DNA of 64,000 nt, taken from Hennigella sp049177145 (GTDB lineage Bacteria; Bacillota_I; Bacilli_A; Mycoplasmatales; Mycoplasmoidaceae). Both the position numbers and the translations under genes were made by a program. Shown piece after piece: positions 1 through 8,411 of this stretch. The notes below the pieces were generated by a model. The model saw only the letters and a program-made list of their open reading frames with translations. It did no database searches and was not told where the DNA came from. Numbering within the stretch: position 1 is the stretch's first letter; each line of letters opens with the position of its first letter. The DNA is taken from assembly GCA_049177145.1 (NCBI GenBank), contig CP185406.1, forward strand, positions 186,001-250,000. The letters run 5' to 3'.

Positions 1-85
1 TAACAGCTGCACCTAAGATGGGAAAGAAAATGGCCATAAATTTTCTTTTCTTTTTCTTGTCTGTTTGATTTGTTTGTTTAGACAT
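1..85 (-). CDS. N-terminal part of a hypothetical membrane protein
   Basis: The gene runs off the left edge. The visible 28 residues start with a basic, Gln/Lys-rich stretch (MSKQTNQTDKKKKRKF) followed by the beginning of a hydrophobic segment (MAIFFPILGAAV), as expected for a cytoplasmic tail leading into a membrane helix. It is divergent from the helicase gene, with about 50 bp between the two starts. The family cannot be recognised from this fragment. Confidence 0.5.
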   Translation of the reverse strand, partial: MSKQTNQTDKKKKRKFMAIFFPILGAAV

Positions 86-97
86 AAATTACCTCTG

Positions 98-121
98 TCA
101 AAATTATATATATAATTTTGA
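98..121. repeat. 24-bp perfect A/T-rich palindrome upstream of helicase gene
   Basis: The two 12-nt arms (TCAAAATTATAT and its complement) abut with no loop. It sits immediately before the -10 box of the helicase gene, where an operator would lie, and also between two divergent genes. Comparable A/T palindromes precede other accessory genes in this window. Confidence 0.6.
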
Positions 122-124
122 TTA

Positions 125-136
125 TATAATTACTTA
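125..136 (+). promoter_or_regulatory. TATAAT box 6 nt before ATG (leaderless promoter)
   Basis: TATAAT at 125-130 is followed by TACTTA and then the ATG at 137. Transcription normally begins 6-8 nt after the -10 box, so the mRNA would start at or next to the start codon. No Shine-Dalgarno is present. The same spacing occurs at 6297-6308 and 21722-21733. Confidence 0.6.
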
Positions 137-1507
137 ATGGAAACCAGTCTATCTAAATCCCAGGTTGAAGCTCTTAATCTACTTAAGAGTGGGTGTAATT
201 GTTTTTTAGATGGTCTGGCAGGTACTGGTAAGACTTTCTTACTAGATTACTATACTAAACACTATTGTCAAACTAAGAAAGTCTTAAAGTGTTGTTTTAC
301 CGCTAATGCGGTAAACAACTTATGTTTAGATAAGGATAGTGATGTTATAGGTACTATCCATACTTGTTTTAAGTTTGGCCAGTTAGAATTACCTGATGTT
401 ATCCCACCTAGAAAATTACCTCCTTGGTGGTTATCTAGAACTTACTTTAGTAAGTTCGATGTAGTCATTATTGACGAAATAAGTATGGTCAGAATCGATT
501 ACTTTGCTTATATCGCTAAGATCATAGCTAAAGCTAATAAGTATCGTAAACAACCAATACAAGTCATAGTTAGTGGTGACTTTTGTCAGTTACCACCAAT
601 TATTACTAAAGCTGAAGCTAGGATCTTAGCAAGAAAGTATTTGACAAATACTGGTTATGCTTTTGAACATCCTAGTTGAAAAGCCTTTAACTTTAAAGTC
701 ATTAACTTAGATACTAGTATGAGAGTAGTTAATGATAAACAGTATTTGGCAATGTTGAATAATTTAAGATTAGGTAAAGACTTAGAGCAAGTATTAGCTT
801 ATTTTAATAGGAGGGTCATTCCGACTAATAAAATAGCTAAGACCGTGAGGTTATTTGCTACTAATCGGTTAGTAGATAAGACTAACTTATCATGTTTAAA
901 TAAACTTAAAGGAAAAGCATTAGCTATTCCTGCTTATTATGATAATGAGATAAGAAGCGCTATAAGGCACCATAAGCTCTTAGCTAATGATTTACCTGGT
1001 AGTTTATGTTTACATCTTAAACCTAATGCCCAGATTATGTTTATTAAAAATGATAAGTTAAACAAAGATAACATTAGAAGATTTGTTAATGGAGACTTAG
1101 GAATAGTAGTTAGATGTGATACTACTGAGGAAGTAGTATGTAAAGTTAATAGGACTGGTAAATTGGTTAGATTACATAAATATAATCTTGCACATAGAAT
1201 TAATAAACCAGTGGAATTAATTCTAGATATGATTGTGCAAGATGAATATTTAGGTTTGTTTAAACAATATCCTATTAAGTTAGCTTATGCTTTAACTATT
1301 CATAAGGCTCAAGGTAAAACCTTTGATAATGTTATCTTTGATCCTAGTATAGATAAAAAGAAGTTAACTTCTGGTTTAGTTTATGTAGCTTTGTCAAGAA
1401 CAAGGTCAATCGAGAACATGTTCTTGACCAAACCTTTAACTATTGATCAGATAAAGATTGATCCTAAAGTAGTAGAGTTTTATAAGTCTTTAAAAGCGAG
1501 CAAGTAG
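137..1507 (+). CDS. PIF1/RecD-like superfamily 1 DNA helicase
   Basis: This 456-residue protein has a Walker A motif (GLAGTGKT, residues 26-33), a Walker B motif (VVIIDEISMV, around 109-118) and C-terminal SF1 motifs (TIHKAQGKTFDN around residue 390, VYVALSRTR nearby). It should unwind DNA using ATP, in the manner of PIF1/RecD2-type 5'-3' helicases. An in-frame TGA at 677-679 is read as Trp. It has no ribosome-binding site and probably starts from a leaderless mRNA. The last ~50 bases of the gene and its downstream hairpin are repeated at 2285-2337 and 2889-2978. The conserved motifs make the helicase call firm; its role in repair, plasmid biology or defence is unknown. Confidence 0.88.
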
Positions 1508-1529
1508 GTATTCGATTGCGAGCAAAAGA

Positions 1530-1556
1530 AAAAAGGCCTAACCAGCCTTTTTTGGT
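1530..1556. terminator. Bidirectional terminator AAAAAAGGC...GCCTTTTTT
   Basis: A 9-bp stem with loop CTAACCA is followed by T-rich sequence on both strands, between the convergent helicase gene and the minus-strand membrane gene. The same stem recurs at 2955-2976, where the loop is the exact reverse complement (TGGTTAG). Confidence 0.8.
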
Positions 1557-1559
1557 TTT

Positions 1560-1823
1560 TTAACTATTTCTCCTACCGCCGGTTCGTTCTGCATGATATA
1601 CAATTGCACCAAATACTATCTTAATAATCATTAATGTTCCCATAATTATTAGAGCAATGGAAAAGATAATTGTAAATGCTAATTGAGCTTTTTCACTGGG
1701 GATTAGTCTAAACAATAATCAAACACAACTAATAAGAACGTTTACAATAAGGAATATTAATCCTTGTTTTAATTGCTTCTTTCCATTTTCAAGACTATAT
1801 TCAAATAAATTAATTTTTTTCAT
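1560..1823 (-). CDS. Small two-helix membrane protein
   Basis: This 87-residue protein starts MKKINLFEYSLENGKKQ. Two hydrophobic segments (about residues 26-40 and 50-70) are separated by a short polar turn, and the tail is basic. One in-frame TGA encodes Trp. It starts 3 bp after the stop of the upstream lipoprotein, so the two probably form an operon and may act together at the membrane. I do not recognise the family. Confidence 0.65.
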
Positions 1824-1826
1824 ATT

Positions 1827-2240
1827 TTACTCTCAATCTATATCATGTACTTTGAAATTGTCAATTCTGACTAATCTATACCCACCAAAATCTTCTCAAA
1901 CAGCGTAGCAAGATCAAAAAAATGAAAAAATGGTACCGTCAGTTGCTGTAGCAGTTACCTGTCCTTCAAGATTTTTAGAGCTATGGCTAAAATTTTTCCT
2001 TCAAACAACATTATTGCGATTAATGATAATGTCTCCATCCATATCTTCAACAGTAGCAACGTCCTTCACAAATGTCATATTTAGTGTTAATGTTGCACTA
2101 TCATTACCATCATTTTTTCACTCAACCTTTATTCCCTTTAAGCCATTCAAAAGCGATTGATTGCAGCTTGTCAATGTAGCAATAGGAGCAACTGCAGCAA
2201 CGGATGATGCCCCTATTAATATTGGTTTTAAAAATTTCAT
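1827..2240 (-). CDS. Small lipoprotein, hypothetical
   Basis: This 137-residue protein has a signal peptide ending in a lipobox (ATLTSC, Cys at about residue 26), so it should be exported and lipid-anchored. The mature part has no family I recognise; its alternating hydrophobic pattern suggests a small beta domain. Four or more TGA codons are read as Trp. The ribosome-binding site is strong (GGAGG, 6 nt before ATG). It lies between the helicase terminator and the degenerate helicase-tail copy at 2285. Confidence 0.7.
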
Positions 2241-2284
2241 ATATTTCCTCCGACTTGATTATAGCTTACTAATTGAATAATAAT

Positions 2285-2337
2285 AAGGTAGTAGAGTTTT
2301 ATAAAGAGTTAAAAGGCGAACGGTAGTGAGCCGATGC
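2285..2337 (+). repeat. Degenerate copy of the helicase gene 3' end (copy B)
   Basis: The sequence AAGGTAGTAGAGTTTTATAA followed by AGAGTTAAAAGGCGAACGG matches the end of the helicase gene around 1468-1503, with several substitutions and no attached reading frame. It sits between the start of the lipoprotein gene (2240) and the stop of the next minus-strand gene (2344), which is not expected unless DNA was inserted next to duplicated gene ends. Confidence 0.7.
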
Positions 2338-2343
2338 TAATTA

Positions 2344-2850
2344 TTAAGATATACCTTTTTTCTCTGCAATCTTTGCCACTCGATGAAAATCTTTATCAAT
2401 TTCTTCTCAAGCTTTTAAAACATGAGACCATTGTTTTTCATCCATTTTTAATAATATTTTCTTATTACCATTTTCTCACATATCAATAGCTCATTCTAAA
2501 TATGTTTTCATTTGCTTATAGTCAAAGGAAGACTTTGTTATCTTAACCTTAGTTCCTCATAGTTTAGAGAATTTTTTGTCTAATTTACCTTTAGCAAGTC
2601 ATTTGTTTCATTTCTTTAATAGTTTAGTAGGGTTGGATATTGATCAATATCTACCAATTATCTTTTCTCCAACTAGATAAAGATATTTGGCGTTATATAC
2701 AATATAATTTCAATCTTTTTCTTTAGTTTCATAGTCTGGTGCTATTTCACTTAAATATAGTAAGATATTTTGTAAATTAAGTTTAAAAGCATTATATTCT
2801 CTATCTGCACGTGCAGATAAAGCAAATGCACCCATTGTAGCTATATTCAT
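2344..2850 (-). CDS. Hypothetical Trp/Lys-rich protein
   Basis: This 168-residue protein is mostly helical in composition, strongly basic and Trp-rich; eight or more Trp codons are TGA. No signal peptide or membrane segment is evident. TATAAT lies about 8 nt before the ATG with no clear ribosome-binding site, so the mRNA is likely leaderless. The gene is bracketed by two partial copies of the helicase 3' end. Function unknown. Confidence 0.6.
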
Positions 2851-2864
2851 ATATCCTAATTATA

Positions 2865-2892
2865 TTTATATAGATATTGTTATCTATATAAA
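2865..2892. repeat. Palindrome TTTATATAGATA-N4-TATCTATATAAA
   Basis: Perfect 12-bp arms flank a TTGT loop just upstream of the hypothetical gene starting at 2850. A near-identical palindrome (TTTATATAGATT, loop ACAA) occurs at 7795-7822 upstream of the desulfoferrodoxin gene, so this is a shared element, perhaps an operator. Confidence 0.6.
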
Positions 2893-2978
2893 GATAGTAG
2901 AGTTTTATAAGTCTTTAAAAGCAAGCAAGTAGGTTATTCGACTGCGAGCGAAAGAAAAAAGGCTGGTTAGGCCTTTTT
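2889..2978 (+). repeat. Near-complete copy of the helicase gene 3' end plus terminator (copy C)
   Basis: From GATAGTAGAGTTTTATAAG to the hairpin this matches 1470-1556, including the stop-codon region, the TTCGA-TGCGAGC tail and the AAAAAAGGC...GCCTTTTT stem, with only a few substitutions and one inserted T. The hairpin loop is inverted relative to the original (TGGTTAG versus CTAACCA). The hairpin also lies just after the stop of the restriction-modification gene and would terminate it. Confidence 0.8.
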
Positions 2979-2981
2979 AAA

Positions 2982-5045
2982 TTATTTGAGCAATTGATAC
3001 CTGTATAACTTTGGCATTATTTTTTTGCAATAATATGACTTCAATTCATCAGCCAAATATTTAATTTTATCAACTAATTCATCATATTTTGGTTTCATTA
3101 TTGGCTCACCCTTCTTATTGTAATCACCAGACTCAACTTTTTTCGAAGCCATTTCATTTTCAATTTGTGAATAGTTATAGATTCAACCTTTGTGGTACTC
3201 TTCGCAATTTTTGGCCTCTTCCAACACATTTTGTCATCGTTTAAGCAATTTCTTATCTTGATCGTCAAGAATTAGGGTGGATAAAATTTCATCACACTTT
3301 GTTTTTTGCCCAAAAGCACATTGATTTTTAATCGTGTCAGAACTTATACATCTGTTTTGGATGTTTAAAATTGTAAAAATAAAACACTGTTTTAAAAACT
3401 CTTTATCCTTGTAATAAGCAAGCCCCTTATCTGCTGACTTCATTATTACTTCTGCTTCAAATCATTGGATTGTATGAGCTCTATCAAATTTGCCAGCACA
3501 AAATATTGGGCAGTGATAAAGTATATTCGTTTTATCAATTGGAAATCCTTTGTAATCGTCCTTAATTTTATAATTAGTCCATTGGGCATTAATATTGCCA
3601 AACATTATGTCGGTTGATGTACATGAATGATAAGCAATAATATCATCAGACTTACTGGCAGGTATCTTGTCAAACAACTCTTGAACAGGCTTGTTGATTT
3701 TTTCAATTTTAAAAGGAACGCCTGTTATTTCATTATCGTTTTCAAAAACAATTGAATCGTTCGTTTCATCTATGTTCTGTCAATCGATTATTGGTAACCC
3801 TCCAGCCCCCGTATTATAATCGGCTCTATTTGATAAATAAGCTGCAATAATTTTTTTATCCATTATATGGTGCAACTTTCAATATTTAATTGGACTATAT
3901 AAAATATAGTGGTCCCCTTTTTCCAAATATAAATTAAAGGCTGATCAAATAAATCTATTTTGAATGTATTTTGCATTTTTAATACCTTTTGAATCCATTA
4001 ATTTATGAATGAAAGTTTTATTTTCTGCAACTTCTGATTTTACTATTCCAGATTTTGGCAAGTAACCACTATCCGCTTTAAAAGGAGGGTTTTCCAAGAA
4101 TATAACGACTCCGTTTTTGTTTTTCTTTCTTCAATCGTTTAAGAAGTTTCTTAAGAAAGTATCGAATTCTTCTGACAAAGCATCACCATTTTTAAGCAAA
4201 CCCTTTTCGTCTCTATATTCATGAGTTGGAGGGACGATCATCATCACCCTATCATCGTACAATCCTTTTAGTGTTGTCCATTCGGTATAATCATATGTAT
4301 TAACGACTAAATGTTTTAGCTCTTCGGTATTAAAATACCTTTCAAGGTTTCCCGTACCGGCACATCTATCAACAATTAAATATGGTTTTTTGCCTATTGA
4401 TTTAATAATATTTCTAATATATTCAGTAGAAACTTTTACACAATGATCAGGTGTGAAGAAAGCCCCTAGTTGTTTCTTTAGTAGACTATTACCCAGCAAG
4501 TTCATATTAAAATGCAATCAACCAATTGTTTCTTGCTTCTCTTCGGTTTTGATTTGTTTGTCTCAATCAAATTTATGAATAGGGAGAATTGTTGGATTCA
4601 TAAATTCATTTTTAACGTCTTCTTTTGTTGCTTTAGGTTTTTCTAGACAAAATCTATTATTATAGGCAACAATGGAATATTCATCAATTCATCCTTTTAT
4701 AAACTTATTATTTTCAAATTTTTCTTTAAAACTTTTAGGATTTTTTCAAACGCCTGACTTTTGCTCTCATGTTTCATTATCAATTTCAATATAAGTACCA
4801 TCATTCAAATAAATCAAAAAGCTTTTACTCGGAATATCTTTTGCTGCAGAGTTATAAGCACGTAAATATCTTTTTAATTGAGCGATATGATGTGGAACAC
4901 CACCATCTAGATGACGCAATTTCTTGAACTCAACAAGATTACCATTAATAACGCCGTCAGTGTTTAAATCATAATTAGGTGTCACACCTAATTCATCCCA
5001 AAAATCAACCATCCCCTCAATTTCTGAATAATACGATCTCTTCAT
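2982..5045 (-). CDS. Type IIG restriction-modification protein (nuclease-adenine methyltransferase fusion)
   Basis: This 687-residue protein appears to combine both activities of a restriction system. Near the N-terminus, D30, E39 and K41 (NTDGVINGNLVEFKK) fit a PD-(D/E)xK nuclease. An adenine-N6 methyltransferase follows, with LGAFFTP (motif X-like), DRCAGTGN (motif I, near residue 225) and NPPF (motif IV, near residue 317). The C-terminal ~300 residues probably hold target recognition. Many TGA codons are read as Trp. The start has a good ribosome-binding site (AAAGGAGAG). No separate specificity or nuclease subunit is next to it, which fits a single-chain type IIG enzyme. Recognition sequence unknown. 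Confidence 0.82.
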
Positions 5046-5142
5046 AACTCTCCTTTATACGATTAATTGAAAACTCAAATAGATTACTTATATTATAAAA
5101 TATGTGCTGTGTATTTTCATCAAGACTAATATTTGAATATTA

Positions 5143-5844
5143 TTATCGCAATCTAGCATCTAATTCCTTCACAAGAAGTTTCAAATTTGAGTTTGTTATT
5201 TTTTTTGCTCCAGATTCAACAATTTTAAAGTCCGGGTGAATTCCTATGTATGTAAATGTTTTATAGGAACTACGTATAGTTTTTAAAAATCTTTTCTTTT
5301 CAGATGCATAAATGCACCTCTTGTACTCACTTGACATGCTATCTAGGACAACTCTTTTTATGTCGTTAAGAACATTATTTAAAGATTTTTTGTTTTGTAA
5401 TTCAACAGCAAATCTTATTTGTGCTTCTTCGCCGATCTCATCTTTATGTTCTGCTCGTCATTTATTCCCCGCTTTAATAACCGCTTCTTGCAGTAGTTCG
5501 TTCTCGGCTTTTTCTATTTCGCTTTTTATCTTGATTTTTTGCTCATACTCAATAGACCTAAACAGCCTTCAATCCTCAATCACATAGATATGATGCCTCT
5601 CTGTTCTTTGGCGAACAGTGCCACTTATGCTAATTTTTCTAAATTTTTTTCAAAACGTTTCAAGTAATCCATCATTTACCCTGTCATACAATTCTTGAAA
5701 TTTAAACATATCGAAAAAGAATAAAATATTTGGATATTTTTTCGTTCTCAATACAACAAATTCATAATTGCTCTTTGACTTAAAAGTAGTGATTTCGCAA
5801 TCTTTTTCCGTCAAATTTTGGATTGATCATGTCAATAATGGCAT
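5143..5844 (-). CDS. Hypothetical protein next to the restriction-modification gene
   Basis: This 233-residue soluble protein has a charged, coiled-coil-like middle (KIKSEIEKAENELLQ, about residues 105-140) and a basic C-terminus. I see no recognised motif. It lies 97 bp upstream of the type IIG gene on the same strand; a TATAAT on the minus strand near 5092-5097 may give the latter its own promoter. It could be an accessory part of that system, but this rests on position only. Confidence 0.6.
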
Positions 5845-5907
5845 ATATTTTCTTTCTTTTCTTTCTTTTAATATATAATATATTATATATAGAAAGGAGG
5901 TGATCTC

Positions 5908-6186
5908 ATGAAAAAAGTTATGTATAATGTCGAAAATACATCAAATGACAATCCGAATATATCAATAGATTGAATTGATGCATTAGAAAAAACTATCAAC
6001 AAAGTAATCCCCAATAAGGAAAACAAAGTTGGCGGTCATATGAGCTCTAAACCAAGGCAAAGTGGCGCTAGTTCTACAGAACAAATTGTTGCAATCGATA
6101 AAGATGATAATGCACTTGATTCTAATGAACCAATAGTTATTGATGATGAATATTCTGCTCCATATGAAGAAGTTAAAAAGCATTAA
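5908..6186 (+). CDS. Small acidic hypothetical protein with perfect Shine-Dalgarno
   Basis: This 92-residue, acidic, low-complexity and probably disordered protein starts MKKVMYNVENTSND. The leader contains AAAGGAGGTGATC just before ATG, an exact complement of the 16S 3' end (the same sequence is visible at 36081-36095), the strongest ribosome-binding site in the window and unlike the leaderless genes around it. Small acidic proteins can be DNA mimics or inhibitors; that is only a thought here. One TGA encodes Trp. Confidence 0.6.
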
Positions 6187-6224
6187 TAGCTAAATGAAAG
6201 GAAAGAGGTATGGCAAAGCAATTT

Positions 6225-6253
6225 TAAAAAGCACGGGTGTCTGTGCTTTTTAA
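6225..6253 (+). terminator. Terminator AAAAAGCAC...GTGCTTTTT
   Basis: A 9-bp stem followed by T-rich sequence ends the transcript of the small acidic protein gene. A five-codon frame (ATGGCAAAGCAATTTTAA) after AAAGAGG lies just before it and may be a chance occurrence or a relic. Confidence 0.75.
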
Positions 6254-6308
6254 ATTTACCATATTTAGTCTATATTTATATACTTTTATAAATCTATATA
6301 ATTAAGTC

Positions 6309-6794
6309 ATGTATAAACTAACTGAAAACGAAATAGCTGATCTAATAATTGCCTATTTTAAAAAGAATCCAAAATGGCATATTTTTAAAAAAGCTGATCC
6401 AACAACTAAACAACATGGATCTGATATTGTTATTAAGGGCGGAACAGCTAATGGTGAGGTTTACACCATAGAATGTAAAGGCAAATCATATTCTAAGTCA
6501 CATAAAGCAATTAATAAAGAAGGATGACTAAATGCTTTAGGGCAGTTGATCACAAGAATGACACCGTCATTATCAATAAAAAATGGTAAATATAAAGGGT
6601 CTGTTAATAGAGCATATAAATATGGACTAGGATTATATTGAATTGGCGCTCAAGTAGCATTGAGAAGAATTCCTAGAGCAGTTGCAAAAGCTCTAAACCT
6701 ATACGTCTTCTCTGTGAATGAAAAAGGATATGTAAAAAAATTTAGTCCCAAAAATTTTGGAACTAAATATCAAGATAGAGAGTTCTTTGAATAA
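6309..6794 (+). CDS. Small PD-(D/E)xK nuclease-like protein
   Basis: This 161-residue protein has the spacing of a PD-(D/E)xK nuclease core: D39 (HGSDIVIKGG) and E55-x-K57 (YTIECKGKS), as in Mrr-like, Holliday-junction-resolvase-like and VRR-type nucleases. A helical region with KALNLYVFSVNE follows. It probably binds or cuts DNA; the exact family is not clear. TATAAT lies 6 nt before ATG with no ribosome-binding site, so it is likely leaderless. Its stop is 5 bp from that of the convergent gene. Confidence 0.65.
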
Positions 6795-6799
6795 TTATT

Positions 6800-7603
6800 T
6801 TAATATCTTCTTCCTCTGCCAATTCCAGGCATACTAGGAGAGCCATCTTTTCTTAAGCCTTTAATTTTTGGAGTGCCATCGGCATAGTGAGAATTTTCAT
6901 ATGAACTTCGTCAGCCACGAGAAGAGCCGCCGCTTCGGTAGCCTTTCTTAAGGCCTCCAAAGAAGGAAGCTAATATACCTAGCCCAGCAGCCAGTCCTTT
7001 ATTCTTCTCTTTTTCCTCTCTCTTCTGGTTCTTTATCTGTTCGTCAATTTGTTTTCCTTTAACATTGCACAAAGTAATATACTTAGTCATTTCAGAAATC
7101 AATACAGGTTTACCGTTTGACCACTTCCATTGCTCGTCTATTCCTCTGTTTAGCTGTTTTCTTGTAAAATTATTTGCCCTTGTTCACTTGCTAGCAATCT
7201 CTGCTGTTACAAGACTATCTGGAATATAGCATAAATCCAAAACTGTTTTTGGTTCGACAGGAAGATTTTCTAATTGGTTTGTTATTTTTCCTTCTTTTTC
7301 ATTAATTTGAAGCATTTTTATAAGTGTAGGTACGATTTCTTTCGGTGCATCACTTATTTTCTCATACTTTGAAACTAATTCATCAAGATCATATCCTTTT
7401 TGTGCAATTTTAAGTTGATACTGTAATCTCTTTCCTTCTAAAGCATTCCATTGATTAACCAATTTTAATCTATCTTTAAAGTTCTTTGATAAACCACTTG
7501 TATCTATTTCTAAAAAATCCTTGCTTTTTTCATTATGATCAGCAATCAATAATTCAACTTTTTCAACTATCTTTCTAATTCTTCTCCGTTCTAAAAAACC
7601 CAT
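6800..7603 (-). CDS. Hypothetical protein with Gly/Arg-rich tail
   Basis: This 267-residue protein has a charged helical N-terminal half, a Lys/Glu/Gln-rich segment, a short hydrophobic stretch (LAAGLGILASFFGGL, about residues 205-220), and a Gly/Ser/Arg-rich tail ending in GRGRRY. The tail suggests nucleic-acid binding or disorder. The ribosome-binding site is GAGGTAA. I do not recognise the family. Two internal TGA codons are read as Trp. Confidence 0.6.
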
Positions 7604-7899
7604 AATATTACCTCATACCCTAATTATAAAATAATTAATTCCCGCTCGCCATTAACTAATAGCTCGCTTCCCCCCGTTCACACCGTCATCCGACGTATCC
7701 GTCGATCCAAAACATCATTACCCCCATAGGATCAAACCACCCTAGCTTAGATAAATATATATCATAACCATAGAGGTAAACTATCATTACCATCTTTATA
7801 TAGATTACAAAATCTATATAAATATAACATTTATCTAATCACACTAGTTTAGATAAATATATATAACCTAAAAACATATAATAACCCTAGAGGTAAACT
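7604..7899. other. Non-coding stretch with duplicated 5' leader and palindrome
   Basis: No reading frame is supported. 7630-7740 is unusually GC-rich for this genome (clusters of CCG, CCC and CGACG). Two similar leaders follow, at about 7742-7784 and 7847-7901: both run TAG.TTAGATAAATATATA to GAGGTAAACTAT, and only the second continues into a gene (desulfoferrodoxin). The first reads ..AACTATCATT and has lost its ATG and gene. The palindrome at 7795-7822 (TTTATATAGATT arms) lies between them. This looks like a relic of a second gene copy or of an insertion that duplicated the promoter. Confidence 0.6.
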
Positions 7900-8277
7900 A
7901 TGCAATTAAAATTTTATAAATGTGATATATGTCATAAAGTAATTGTAGTAACATCATATCCTACAGGAATAGAGACTATATGTTGTGGTCAACCAATGCA
8001 TGAAATAACACCTAATACTACTGATGGTGCAAAAGAAAAACATATTCCAGTAGTGGAAACTACTAATAATCAAATTACAGTTTCTATTGGATCACAAGTT
8101 CATCCCATGGAAGAAGCACACTACATTGAATGAATATGTATCGAAACTAATTTAGGATGACAAATTAAATATCTTAAACCCCATTGTCAACCAACAGCTA
8201 GATTTAGATTAGCTGACCAAGAACAATTGCGCTTTGCTTATTGTTATTGTAATGTTCATGGGTTGTGAAGAAAATAA
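7900..8277 (+). CDS. dfx: Desulfoferrodoxin-type superoxide reductase
   Basis: This 125-residue protein has both domains of a desulfoferrodoxin. The N-terminal desulforedoxin site has C8, C11, C28 and C29. The catalytic domain has K47-H48, H68 (GSQVHP), H74 and a C-terminal Cys/His pair (CNVHGLW, about C116 and H119), matching the His4-Cys iron site of the family almost position for position. It reduces superoxide to peroxide without releasing oxygen, a trait of anaerobes. Expression is from a leader with AGAGGT before the ATG. Several TGA codons are Trp. I know of few superoxide reductases in mollicutes, so this may be an acquired gene. Confidence 0.92.
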
Positions 8278-8302
8278 AGAGCAACTAGCTCTTTTTCTTT
8301 TG
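8275..8302 (+). terminator. Terminator of dfx (AAAGAGC...GCTCTTTTT)
   Basis: A 7-bp stem with loop AACTA and a T-run starts within the stop codon of the superoxide reductase gene. Confidence 0.8.
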
Positions 8303-8342
8303 CTATTAAGCATTTAGAACCGGTTAAGAGCGATACAAATTA

Positions 8343-8369
8343 AAAAGTAATGGTAAACCATTACTTTCT
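8343..8369. terminator. Bidirectional hairpin AAAGTAATGG-TAAA-CCATTACTTT
   Basis: A perfect 10-bp stem lies between dfx and the convergent ATPase gene, flanked by A and T runs, and could end transcription from either side. The rest of 8278-8411 shows no gene. Confidence 0.75.
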
Positions 8370-8411
8370 TTTTCTTAATGCATTGAAGTAGTTAAAATAG
8401 CTAAAATTTGT

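Noticed and set aside
1930..2160. Plus-strand frame opposite the small lipoprotein
   Set aside because: It is antisense to a gene with signal peptide, lipobox and good ribosome-binding site; composition does not look coding.
5983..6183. Minus-strand frame opposite the small acidic protein gene
   Set aside because: The plus-strand gene has a perfect Shine-Dalgarno and a following terminator; the antisense frame has neither.
6205..6225. Five-codon frame ATGGCAAAGCAATTTTAA after AAAGAGG
   Set aside because: Too short to support as a gene; may be chance or a leader remnant before the terminator.
7630..7740. GC-rich stretch considered as a tRNA or structured RNA
   Set aside because: No cloverleaf, no clear long stem, and no promoter or T-run was found by eye.
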